Source of the DNA: Girardinichthys multiradiatus
Lineage: Eukaryota; Chordata; Actinopteri; Cyprinodontiformes; Goodeidae
DNA: 64,000 nucleotides
Direction of reading: 5' to 3'
NCBI RefSeq assembly: GCF_021462225.1
Contig: NC_061816.1
Location: 11,867,390-11,931,389 of the forward strand
Within the stretch, counting starts at the first letter, position 1, and every line of letters starts with the position of its first letter. Both the position numbers and the translations under genes were made by a program. Shown one piece after another: positions 36,986 through 47,652 of this stretch. The notes under the pieces were generated by a model, which was not told the origin of the DNA, did not search any database, and saw only the letters and a list, made by a program, of their open reading frames with translations.

Positions 36986-37929
36986 TACAGTGCCCTACTA
37001 AAGTATTCACATCCCCTGAACTTTCATATTTGGTTCATAAGGTAGTGGTTAATTGTGAAGTGCAAAGAAAAGTATGAATGGTACTCCTAACTGAAACAGA
37101 GTTTGTGGTGGAAGAAACTATGAATGTCATAGTTGTGTTGATTGAGTTCCAAAATTAAAGAAAGAATAAGGCAATTGAGAAGCTGTTCAGACCTACTGAT
37201 GCATGAAGGAAGAATCTCAGGAGAACCAGAACTTATGGATGAACATCAGCAGAAAGCAGTGAGGAGTGAGAGAATGCTACTGGGGAGGAGTAATTAGTGC
37301 AGGTGTGGTAATTAGCAAGATGGATATCGGCTGTGACTGCAGAACGTATGAGCCGCTGATGGAAACTGAACAATAGAATACAAGGGTCAGGGGACACACA
37401 GAGAGACCATAAAAGAGTACAAACCAGAACCCAAAACAACCCAACAAGAATGAATATAAAGTGTTAGAAAACAGAAGGTGAATAGAACACAGAGATCTGG
37501 ATAACTAAAAGTGAAACAGGAACTCTGGTCTAAAAGAGTAAAATTAAGGACTTCAACCCAAATCAGAATCTAAATGGCTGAAGTACTCACAGAACCCAAA
37601 AAATCTCAAAATTGCAGATAAACTAAAGATAGAAAGGCAAAAGTTACAAAACAAAAAAAACACAAACTAAAATACAAAAGTTCAGCAAATCATGAATAAG
37701 TCTGCACATTAGTCAGAACACAGCAACCCCACGGTGGAACATAGTGATGACAAAATGATCTTGTATGGCTGCTTTGTAAAACAAGAATGTGAAAAAACAT
37801 GCATCTTTTCCCCTCCATTTCATTATGATGCACTATTTTGTTTTAAGCTATCAAATGAAACCCCCCAAAAATACATTGAAGTTTGTGTTTGCAAAGTGAC
37901 ACAGGGGTGAAAATACTTTTGGTACTGTA
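36986..37929. mobile_element. Tc1-like ITR-only remnant carrying A-rich DNA
   Basis: The left end starts at TA (36986) with CAGTGCCCTACTAAAGTATTCA. The right end finishes GTGAAAATACTTTTGGTACTGTA with TA at 37928-37929. Inner repeat phrases (TTAATTGTGAAGTGCAAAGA on the left; TCCATTTCATTATGATGCAC on the right) confirm facing Tc1 repeats. No transposase is present. The interior from about 37175 to 37735 is the A-rich repeat, so the element is either a MITE that took in foreign DNA or a relict into which the A-rich repeat inserted. Confidence 0.75.
37175..37735 (-). repeat. A-rich strand-biased dispersed repeat
   Basis: Same style as 1713-2497: AAAACAACCCAACAAGAATG, AGAACCCAAAACAACC, AAACAGGAACTCTGG, with very few T runs on the plus strand. 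It is nested inside the Tc1-like remnant 36986-37929. Confidence 0.45.
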
Positions 37930-39240
37930 TCTCTGTTAATGGTTGAACTTCACAGTCCATGAAAACTAACTCATTATGAAACCTTGTCCTTTTAGGTAAC
38001 ATCACAAACCTGGATGGTTTTCCTCTTACATTCATGTGTTCTGGGAACCTCCACCATATTAACCACAGAAAGTAAATCATTTAAGAACTTTATGTGAATC
38101 CAGTTAAACAGTTTAATCCACCTGCCCTGTATGCTAGAGTTACAGAAGGGCCACTGGCCAGTTAAATGCTTACTGACATGTCAGATGAAGGAGTTTGAGG
38201 GATTCTTTGGAAAGTACCATCTCCACTCGCTTCTTGCTGCAGCTGGGCCCTGACTCAATCTCCCAGTGGACATGCAAACCCCAAACGTCTGCCCTAAGGC
38301 TCAACTTCCATTATCTTCTTGGTAGCCGTTTTGTTTTTCTTGTTTGATTCGTCTGATTTAGGAAGATTTTTCACTCTCAGCATGTTTAACCTTGTCAAGA
38401 GAAGGCAGAGTAATTGAACACGTTTCTCCTGCTTCCCGGTGACCTCTATCCCTGCTGTCTACATCAGTTTTTTCTTTATTTATTTCAATCTCAATTGTTT
38501 CCTGCTTGCTTCGGCTCCAAACCACTGAGCCATATGTCTGTTCCGCTGCCTGTTGGGTGTCGAATCCCCGTCGATGTGGGTGAGCTGAGGTTCAATGCTC
38601 GTTCCATCCAAGAGCGCATCGAACTTTATGTTATTTCCTTGCTGGCAGAGCTGCATAGAAACATGCAAACCTAATACTTTTTAAGAAACCTTTTACACAT
38701 TGCTTATTTCCCATGTCTGTAAATAAGATTAGATGAGGCTTTAGTTTTTAACATATAACTGTTGGCTGTTCCAAAATTATTAATGCAGCAGAGCAGAGAT
38801 TACATTTCCTCCTCCTTTCTTTGTTCACTTCCATCAGATGTACAGGACAGGAGCACGGGTCTTTGAGACTCCAAACCAGCAGCTGGATAAACACAACACT
38901 GTTGTCTGTGGAGTGGGAGTGATCCTGCTTTTAACTGATAGTTCCCCTGTAAGAAGATCCCTTAATCAGCATGTGGATGAGTCACTCGCGTGCGTAGGTC
39001 GAGCTGTCACTGTCTTCATTAGCTGCACCCTTAATCCTGAATAAAATGCAAACTGCATATCAAGAAAAAAAACCAACTCAAGTTTTCTGGCAAACTGCTG
39101 CAGCTCACACTCAGTTGACCTTTCTATGAACAAATGTGGTTGCAAATGATGAACAAATGTGTTTCAACACATTTTATCATTTTCTTTTGTCATGTTTACA
39201 ATAGTTCCTGAACTAATGTCATAAAACGATTTTTTTGCAG
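37930..39240. other. Unannotated DNA
   Basis: An 86-codon plus frame at 38414-38674 overlaps a slightly G+C-richer patch but shows no known motif. I see nothing else. Confidence 0.45.
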
Positions 39241-39587
39241 CACATCCTTAGTGGCTTGGAAAAATATTTATACCACTTAAAATTTAACCTCAATGTATTT
39301 TCTTATGATTGTATGTAATAGACCACCACAAAGTAGTAAATAATTGTAAAATGTAAAAAGAAGGCTAAAAGGTTTTCAGAAACTTTCACAAATAGACTGA
39401 TAGGTGTGGTATGCATGTGTATTTAGACTCCTTTACTCTGGTACTCTCAGAAGTTTGATAGAGAACATTAGTGAACAAACCACATCATGAAGACCAAGAA
39501 ACACAGCAGACAGGTCAGGGAGAAAGCAGGGTTAGGTTACTCAGATAATCAGCCAAGAGGCCCTTTGGAACTCTGGGCGAGCTGCAG

Positions 39588-39600
39588 AAATCCAGAGCTC
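39588..39600. repeat. Target site duplication, Rex3 insertion (left)
   Basis: AAATCCAGAGCTC, repeated exactly at 40904-40916 on the other side of the Rex3 element. Confidence 0.93.
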
Positions 39601-40903
39601 GTACTCGTCGTCTTCCGCTTTATCCGGGACCGGGTCGCGGGGGCAGCAGACTCAACAGAGACGCCCAGACGTCCCTCTCTCCAGACACCTCCTCCAGTTC
39701 CTCCAGGGGGAGCCCAAGGCGTTCCCAGGCCAGCCGAGAGACATAGTCCCTCCAGCGTGTCCTGGGCCGTCCCCTGGGCCTCCTCCCGGTGGGATGTGCC
39801 TGGAACACCTCCCAAGGAAGGCGTCCAGGAGGCATCCGGTATAGATGCCCGAGCCACCTCAACTGGCTCCTCTCGATGTGGAGGAGCAGCAGCTCTACTC
39901 CGAGCCCCTCCCGGATGGCCGAGCTCCTCACCCTATCTCTAAGGGAGTGCCCAGCCACCCTACGGAGGAAGCTCATTTCAGCCGCTTGTATCCGGGATCT
40001 CGTTCTTTCGGTCATGACCCAAAGTTCATGGCCATAAGTGGGGGTAGGAACGTAGACCGACCAGTAAATTGAGAGCTTTGCTTTTCGGCTCAGCTCTCTT
40101 CACCACAACGGACCGGCACAGCGCCCCCATTACTGTGGCAGCCGCACCGATCTGTCTGTCGATCTCCCGCTCCATTCTTCCCTCACTCGTGAACAAGACC
40201 CTGAGATACTTAAACTCCTCCACTTGAGGCAGGAACTCCCCTCCAACCTGAAGAGGACAAGCCACCCTTTTCCGGTCGAGTACCATGGCCTCGGACTTGG
40301 AGGAGCTGATCCTCATCCCAGCCGCTTCACACTCGGCTGCGAACCGCCACAGTGCATGCTGTAGGTCTTGGCTAGAGGGGGCCAGCAGAACCACGTCATC
40401 TGCAAAAAGAAGAGACGAAATCCACTGGTCCCCAAACCCGACCCCCTCCGGCCCTTGGCTGCGTCTAGAAATCCTGTCCATAAAAGTTATGAACAGGACC
40501 AGTGACAAAGGGCAGCCCTGCCGGAGTCCAACATGCACTGGGAACAGGTCCGACTTAGTGCCGGCAATGCGGACCAAACTCCTGCTCTGCTCGTACAGGG
40601 ACCGGATGGCCCCTAGTAAAGGGCCCCCGATTCCATACTCCTGGAGCACCCCCCACAGGGCATCACGAGGGACACAGTCGAATGCCTTCTCCAGGTCCAC
40701 AAAACACATGTGAACCGATTGGGCAAACTCCCATGAACCCTCGAGCACCCTGTAGAGGGTATAGAGCTGGTCCAGTGTTCCACGGCCGGGACGAAAACCA
40801 CACTGCTCCTCCTGAAGCCGAGGTTCGACTATCGGTCGGACTCTCCTCTCCAATACCCTGGCGTAGGCCTTACCAGGGAGGCTGAGGAGTGTGATCCCCC
40901 TAA
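39601..40903 (-). mobile_element. Rex3: Rex3 (RTE) retrotransposon, 5'-truncated, young
   Basis: A 1303-bp insertion on the minus strand bounded by perfect 13-bp target duplications. It starts inside the reverse transcriptase at RGITLLSLPGKAY and runs to the protein end and a short 3' tail, so it is 5'-truncated like most LINE copies. The plus strand carries AGTGACAAAGGGCAGCCCTG at 40500, which I recognise as the conserved Rex3 reverse transcriptase site commonly used to amplify this family. Base composition is clearly more G+C-rich than the surroundings. It sits in the older Tc1 relict. Confidence 0.92.
39620..40903 (-). pseudogene. Rex3 reverse transcriptase and C-terminal region, one frameshift
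   Basis: From about 40903 the frame reads RGITLLSLPGKAYARVLERR, then EEQCGFRPGRGTLDQL, motif A FVDLEKAFD, GLRQGCPLS (motif B), motif C SLLFADDVVLLA with both aspartates, and EEFKYL. It stays open to a frameshift near 40095 (VVVKRAEP where relatives read KREL), consistent with loss of 2 nt in a GA run. The other frame then carries MTERTRSRIQAAEMSFLRRVAG and RPRGRPRTRWRDYVSRLAWERLG to a stop at 39620. The endonuclease and the start of reverse transcriptase are absent. The apparent Met at 40964 comes from the Tc1 flank. Confidence 0.9.
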
Positions 40904-40916
40904 AAATCCAGAGCTC
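40904..40916. repeat. Target site duplication, Rex3 insertion (right)
   Basis: Exact copy of 39588-39600. Confidence 0.93.
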
Positions 40917-41460
40917 ATTTGGAAAATCTATTAGGACAGGACAACTATTAATCACACACTCCACTAACCTGGCTTTTATGGAAGATTAACAAGAAGAAAA
41001 CTAAAAGCAGGTATTTTTTCACTTGCCATAACCCATGTACAAGATGGTCAGAGGCGACAAATACTGAACATGTTGGCCTTCATGCTAAATGCTTTGTGCT
41101 GCAGATCACACTGAGGAGTACCAACCCAACTGTAAAAATTGTTGGCGGCAACATCATGCTATGGTGATACTTTACTTCAACTGAGTCAAAGAAACTGGTG
41201 AGAGCTGAGGGGAACTCAACCCTCTATACAATGTCATGGTATACTATTTTGTGTTAATTTAATTAAAACTTACTTAAGTAAGGGGAGCTGAAGACAAATA
41301 AATGTCAAACTTTTCAGATTTCTATTTTGAAAAGTTTTAAAAGTTAAAAACCATGTAGCACTTTCCTTCCACCTCTATTTTGTGTTGATCTACCCCATAA
41401 AATACACTGAACTTGTTTTTGTCACTTAAAAAAGTGTGAAGAGGTTCAAAACACACGAAG

Positions 41461-42119
41461 ACTGCTACGAAGCACAAAGTCCTTCAAACACTCATCGGTT
41501 TATGGTATGAAATATGGTCTACTGTTAGAATAACATACCCAAAACCATTAAGCAATGCCAGAAGTATGAAGCCTTTGTGCTATATGTTTTGTTGATGGTC
41601 CACTGGGATTCATGGCACTTTGAATGGAATCAAACAGTCATAGGTCCTGACGCCACCATGCAGCCAAATCCATCTCTTACCAGTGAATCTGTATGCCCAG
41701 TATGAGAGTCAAACTGGTTCTCCTAATGCCATTACATCAGTTTTACCCTTCCCTCACAGGCTAAGTTTTTGGAGTTATACAGAACTTTTTTCCACTCTTT
41801 GTCTGCGTGTCCAAGACCAATGTGAGAACTGAAAATGATACTACATTGAGTAATGACTGAAATTTGCAAGAGTGAGCGTGTGTGTGTAGTGCGTGTAATC
41901 CAATCTGGTCTAATGGGCAACCTCCCACAGGACAAAGCCAAAACTAGCAGGTGTGGAAGACAGAAGGACAGAAATGTTTATCCAGTTTGAGTCTGATGGC
42001 TGAGGGATTCTGAATGCTCAAAGGCTACAATTAATGATGAAAATAAAATGGCCACATTTTACTAAATTGGTGTTCTGTATCTCATGCTTCTGCTCCAAGA
42101 TGCTTTAGAGTTCTGGGTA
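41461..42119. other. Unannotated DNA
   Basis: Nothing recognised. Confidence 0.4.
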
Positions 42120-43432
42120 TACAGTGGTGCAAAAAAAGTATTTCCCCCAACAGATTTCTACTGCTTTTGCTTTTATGTTGCACTGTATAATCAAACTAAT
42201 ATCAGACAACGATGACCTGAGTTCATACAAAAGTCAGTTTTCAGATGATGATTTCATTCATTGAGGGAAATAAAGCCATCCAAACCAACCTGGCCGTATG
42301 TGAAAATATAACACTAATGACACTAATTTCAATAGAACTTATCTGAGAACATAAAATAGGCTAAAAGATATAAAAAGTTTACACATCATGGTCCAATCTA
42401 AAGAAATTCAAGAAAAGATGGGAAGATAAATCCTTTTTAAGGTGTTAAGACTTCAGCATACTACTCTAAGAGCAGTTATCTGCAAACAGAGAGAACATGG
42501 AACAATGGTGAACCTTCCCAGGGGTGGCCAGCCTACCAAAACTGCTTCAAGCGCATCAACAACTCATCCAGGATGAATCCATAATTACATCTAAAGTTCA
42601 GCAAACCTCACTTGCCTCTGTCCAGGTCACAGTTCATGATTCAACAATAAGAAGACTGGGCAAAAATGACCCTTAATGGAAGAGTTTTTCACTTTTGGTT
42701 TCTGCTAACGAAAAAGACCCCAAAGATCACATCTTGATGATCCCCAAGACTTTTGGACAACAATACTGTGGACTGATGAGACAAAAATACAACTTATTAG
42801 ATCTGGTAGAAAACTGACAGCATTTAAAGATAAGAATATCAAACATGGAAATGGTGGTGTGATTATTTTGGACTGCTTTGTTGCTTCCAGACCTGCAAAA
42901 TTTGCCATTAAAGAAGCATGAATTCTGATCTCCTACACAGAAAATCTTGAAGGGAAATGTCAAGCCATCAGTCTGTGATCTTAAGCTCACGCGTTCTTTG
43001 GTTATGCAGCAGGAAAATGATAAAATAAAAAAAATCCCAGCAAGTCCAGATTTGAATCGCAATCCAAAATAAAAACTTTTGAGAAGCCCATATGGGACAA
43101 AGTCTCTTGAGATGATGAGGCATGACCTTAAACAGGCCTTTCATGCTCAAGAATCCTTAAATGTGGCTTAATTAAAACATTTATATAAAGACGAGTCAGG
43201 CAAAAGCCCCAAGTTATTAGGTTTAGGGAGCAATAGGTCCAGGTTGCCTTAGATAGACTTTTCTCCTTGAAAAAATGTATCATCATTTGAAAACTGCATC
43301 TTGTATTTACTCACATTTTCTTTGTCTAATGTCTATTATATTTTTGTTCATAATATGAATCATTTAAATTTGACAGAAAATTAAAATCAGCTGAAATTTA
43401 TAGGGAAATAATTACATTTTCACAGCACTGTA
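42120..43432 (+). mobile_element. Tc1-like element of a third lineage, full length but decayed
   Basis: Bounded by TA-CAGTGGTGCAAAAAAAGTATTTCCCC on the left and CACAGCACTG-TA on the right, 1313 bp in all. Plus-strand landmarks are CAAAGAAATTCAAGAAAAGATG (transposase start region, 42399), AACATGGAACAATGGTGAACCTTCCCAGG (42494), CAACTCATCCAGGATG (42561), AATACTGTGGACTGATGAGAC (first Asp region, WTDET, 42762), GGAAATGGTGGTGTGATTATTTTGG (42847), and a decayed tail at 43170-43230. Many small deletions mean that no frame survives. Confidence 0.85.
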
Positions 43433-44959
43433 GGTCAGATATCTGTTCCTCTTCTAGCCTAATTGACACTGACAGCAGTAACACCTCATTTTAGCAGCTG
43501 GAACAAATTGGTCCAAAGCAAAGCTGAAATAAATCCCAACCAACACACGCTAAAAGGCGGAGCTTAACTTCAGTCAAAACCAATGTTGACTTAACCCAGG
43601 TCTGCAAACTGCCTGCCGTCCGGTCTCGGGGTTCAGCCTGACTTTGAGGCCTGAACTCTGATCTTTACAGGTCGGCTGGGGCTAAGCAGACAACATCCTG
43701 GCTGAGTGACACGGTTTTTCTTTGCAAAGCAGAAGCTGCTTGTTAAAGGAGATAACAGTTGTTAACAGCAAGAAGCTACGGAGAACAAAGTAAAGCAGTT
43801 TGGAATGGGCTCCTCTGACCTGTGATGAGTTTGTAGTCCTTGTTTAAAGAGATGGTTACCAAAGTTGTACATTAAACTTAACCTATATGCATGAGTTTGC
43901 ATGTGATTCTGACACCATGTGGGTGAGGAATATTGACCTTTGCTTCTGCATATCCCATGAGACACCCACGCTCTGTAGACGCAGCATTAATCTTGTGGCC
44001 CATATGTGTTAGAAGTTTGTCCCGCTGCTGTAAAACGCAGCTAGTTTGGGATGATCTCACTCTTGGTGAATGCCTTTGAAACACCCAGCTCAAAGCTGGT
44101 GCTAAAACACCGTGGGGATGTGGAAAATTGTAAGCAGTTGGATTTTTTCAGAGATTAATTTAATGTCCATATACACAATTGCATGAGTACTGACTTATAT
44201 AGCAACAGACAAATGAATTGGCCTCAAGATTTGTGCACATGAAGATGTTTCTATGACAACTTTCAGAATTTGATGCAATTTATTGCCGTGGGAGACATAA
44301 ATCTTGCAATTAAGTTGTTCAAATTGATGTTGCTGGTCATCTAAGCAGCATGAGGAAAAAGATCTGAAATTTAACTCACTATATTGACGAGTTGGGTCAC
44401 CCCTCCAAATAATTGAATTCAGGTATTCCAAACACTTCCGTGGTCATATATGTGTTTAAACCCAACACCTGGGCATTCACGCTGCTTCCAAAAGCATACC
44501 CTTGAGCGGTCTATACCCGCTCATGACTCATTTTGACATGAGGTGAAGGTTCACCTCATGGACCTCCAGTTACCCTAGAACATCAGAACCTTCCGCAAGG
44601 ACTAAATCAACTTACAATAATTCAATCCCCCATAACAGTCTTCTGGTCAAACAGCAAGATGCACACCTCTCCTCAGAGATCCGGTGAAACTGGAATCCTG
44701 AACCACACTTATTACAGAACTGTGAACCATTCTTTTGTCAATAAAACATTTTAAATTTAAATATTCACCTGTGTCTTTTAAAGAATCTCTCCCCATGCGG
44801 ATCAGGAAATTGCAAACAAGCATAACAGGGTCACTGTCAGAACCTCAGTCATTTCCAGTGTGGCCCCATAAGTCCTGAAACCGCTGGAAGAATGGCCAAC
44901 AGAATTCCCATCAATACACTCCTAATTCTTGTGAAATACCCTCTCATAATCAAACCCTG
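43433..44959. other. Unannotated DNA
   Basis: No gene or repeat recognised. Confidence 0.4.
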
Positions 44960-45172
44960 TGGAACAGGGCTTCTCAAACTCTGGTCTTCAAGAACTGGGG
45001 TCCTGCAACTTTAGGATTGGTCCCAAGTCCAACCCACTTGAATTAAATGAATGATTTCCTCATGCATTCACTTTCTACAGAGTCCTGCTAATGACCTAAT
45101 TATGTAATTCAGGTAAGTGGGCATAATAATGCAGAATGCCAGCCCTCAAAGGCTGGAGTTTGACACCTCTGA
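44960..45172. repeat. MITE-like palindromic repeat, copy 2
   Basis: About 210 bp. The left end reads CAGGGCTTCTCAAACTCTGG and the right end, read backwards on the other strand, reads CAGAGGTGTCAAACTCCAGC, so imperfect terminal inverted repeats start with CAG. Inside are GTCCTGCAACTTTAGGAT and CTAATGACCTAATTATGTAATTCAGG. These features fit hAT-type miniature elements of fish. No clear 8-bp target duplication is visible. Confidence 0.65.
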
Positions 45173-45429
45173 ATGAAATGTTTCTCAAGTTAATCTTTGT
45201 GTGAAGGCAGATGATCGAATACTTTTGACATCATAGTGTATTTATGAGTTGCATGCATGGTGTGCTAGGTGAGCTCCTCCTTCTGCCTCCAACTTGTATG
45301 CTTCTCTCAATTCAATGTGGTCCTAAAAAATATTTTTATGTAAAATATTGATTAAATCTAAAACTTCACTGTAAAGAATCTGTTTCATATAGATTAATCA
45401 AGTTTAGAATTGAACCCATCAAGTGACTG

Positions 45430-45935
45430 GGGACCTCTTGCTGGGTGAGTTTGTCCCATCTTGGTGTGGGGTCTGGGGTTCCGTTGTGGGCGCGGTGCTC
45501 GGTGGTGTCTGACCTGTTGCGCCTGTGGGCTGAGGCTGCGTTGGCGTTGTGCAGAGCCCTTGCCTTGCTGTCGCGGCAGGCTGTGTGGTGGGGGGCAGGA
45601 TGCAGTGGGGGTGCTTGGAGCGGGGCTGTGTGTGGAGCTTGCACTGTGTGGGTGTGGCTTCATCGGCTTTTCGGAGATAGAGCTCACCTAAGGGGGTGTG
45701 CCCATGTGAGGAGGGGATTCAGGAGTTTGGGTTCGGGTGGGGGCATGTGTTCGATATCTTTGTCCTGGTTGGGGGTTGCCTTGTGAGCAAATTCTTGTAG
45801 AGTTCATGGAGGAGGTTGTGGTAGTCCCGGCGATGGTTCTTCTGGGGTTCCTGTGCTCTCGGGGGCCTTTGGATGTCTATGGCTTGGATCTCATTTGTAT
45901 TTGTCCCAGGTCCAGGTAGTAGGTCTGTGGCTCCT
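45430..45935. repeat. G/T-rich strand-biased block of unknown class
   Basis: The plus strand is dominated by G and T (GTGGGGTCTGGGGTTCCGTTG and similar) for about 500 bp, with sharp edges against AT-rich flanks. Long overlapping open frames on both strands (for example 113 codons at 45445-45786) result from the composition and have no known domain. The following CACTCACACCCACAAG stretch fits a fish dispersed repeat of this style. The class is unknown. Confidence 0.5.
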
Positions 45936-46149
45936 GACACTCACTATTGCATATTTTTATGGAGAAACCTTGTATGCACAATGCACACTCACACCCACAA
46001 GTGTTTAAATTCAGGTGTTAACAGATACACAAATGTTCTATATTGAGTCACATTTACCACTAAATACATCTTGCAATCATAAGTACCGTGCACTTTTTGG
46101 TAATTAATTTGAATGTTTTTGCAGGTGTAGAAGCAAGCATGGCGTTATT

Positions 46150-46222
46150 GTGTATTCTCTTCATCCTTCTTTCACTCCTCCATTCTTTTCTCCTTCTCTC
46201 CCTTTTTCTTTTTCAAATACAG
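46150..46222 (+). promoter_or_regulatory. Strong splice-acceptor-like pyrimidine tract
   Basis: About 70 nt of C and T (TTCTCCTTCTCTCCCTTTTTC) ending in AAATACAG at 46222. It looks like a 3' splice site on the plus strand. Confidence 0.35.
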
Positions 46223-46242
46223 ATTTATAAGCCAGCTGCACG
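46223..46242 (+). other. Possible 20-nt microexon
   Basis: Twenty bases lie between the acceptor-like AAATACAG and the donor-like GTAAGG at 46243. The reading frames give FISQLHG or IYKPAAR. I recognise no parent gene and see no partner exon, so this rests only on the two splice-like edges. Confidence 0.25.
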
Positions 46243-47652
46243 GTAAGGACATAGTGTTCCACTGCTTAAACTTTGCAGACATAGGCCTGCTTAATGCCTG
46301 TTGAATCAAGAATTTATTGTATTATTAATCAGCCTAATGTCTTCTCTCTAATATGTTTTTGAAAACAAATACACAAAAACTTATTTAATTCTATTCTACA
46401 ACACATTAAAGAGAAATTCTTTATGATAAGGGAATAAAAGTTTATACATACAGTAGAGTTAACATTTATCAAGAGTTTCTAAGTCTCACTGTAGCTTGAT
46501 TAAAGAGGCTGATTAAAGTTGTGATGGTGATCACTGCCCTGGTCAGCACTTGGTTCAGCTTCATCTTCCACAGCTGTATCACTTAATAATCAGGGATTGT
46601 TGGTATGTATTCTTCTTTGTTGGATTTCTCAGGAATAAAATCTCGGTTAAGCTCTGGTTGTCTTTCTCAGTGCATCCTAAAGCCAGCTGATCACCTGGGA
46701 ACTCGCTGATATTGTTAACCCTTGAGTCTCCACTGTCCCTCATGACAGTAATGTTTTTCTATGTAAAACTTTTATGCATTTGTGAAATCATATGGTAGAG
46801 AGTCATAATAAGTTATCCAGCTGTGTTTTAGTATAAGTGTAGAGTTTTATGGATAGGAAATGTATTTGTGGTTAGTTTTGTGGTTAGTTTAGATCCAGCT
46901 TTTTTTTTCTGTGTTCTGCATTATGCAAGATGTATTTATTTATTTAATTTTTGTCCAATGCAGCTGCACAAAATTGGAAACTGGATTCACTCATGCTATT
47001 TCCATGTGTTAAACATTTTCCTTTCTAGGAACTACAGAACAATGCCCTCTGGGCCTCTTTCTGCTTGAAAGGGTGTTGATAGCCCATGATGCATTGCAAA
47101 AATACACCCATCCGTCAATTTCCAAACATGTGCTGAAAACATACAATCCATATCTCTAATGAAAACTCAAATCTTTCCCAGACTCTGTGAAATAAATCTT
47201 CTCCCACCCCCAATAAACTGTAAATGATGAACGATAACAGAAGGATATCAACATAATCACGTCAATCCTGGTGAGTTCACAGGTCACTTTACAGCTCTAT
47301 GGAAGACGCACAGAATCTAGCATTAATTTTATTTTAGTTCTGACTCATCAAATGTCTGCCAAGAGCCTAAAATAAACAGTAATTTGCAATATCTGGGTTA
47401 GCTACAACAAGCACCATAACAAGCATCTTACATGACAAAATTCCACCATCTACAGTATAGGCAGATGAAGCCTTAAAATGTATACTCTGGTTATTTAATT
47501 AATTTTGGATATCAAAGTGTATATTTTCACTGCAGGATTTCACTAAAATGAAAAGTTATTTGAAAAGCACAGTAATAACCCTTGACCATTTCCATATTGG
47601 GTACATCCACTGGTATCACAGTTGGCAGTAAATACTGGCAGCATAATGAACA

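Larger units (their letters stand above)
39241..41460 (+). mobile_element. Tc1-like relict interrupted by Rex3
   Basis: The left repeat reads GTGGCTTGGAAAAATATTTATACC (39251) and the right repeat reads TTTTGTGTTGATCTACCCCATAAAATACACTGAA (41378). The transposase start MKTKKHSRQVR lies at 39487, followed by a deleted stretch, then AGCCAAGAGGCCCTTTGGAACTCTGGGCGAGCTGCAGAAATCCAGAGCTC. It resumes after the Rex3 insertion with ACAGGACAACTATTAATCACACACTCCAC (TTIS.ALH) and the GGNIMLW-like block at 41140. No frame is intact. Confidence 0.88.
45936..47652. other. Unannotated DNA with one splice-like site
   Basis: Apart from the pyrimidine tract and possible microexon at 46150-46242, nothing is recognised. 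Confidence 0.4.

Noticed and set aside
39487..39942. 151-codon plus frame beginning MKTKKHSRQVR
   Set aside because: A Tc1 start reading on into antisense Rex3 DNA across the insertion point, not a gene.
45445..45786. 113-codon frame and its overlapping antisense partner
   Set aside because: Both are products of the G/T-rich composition, which removes stop codons on both strands.
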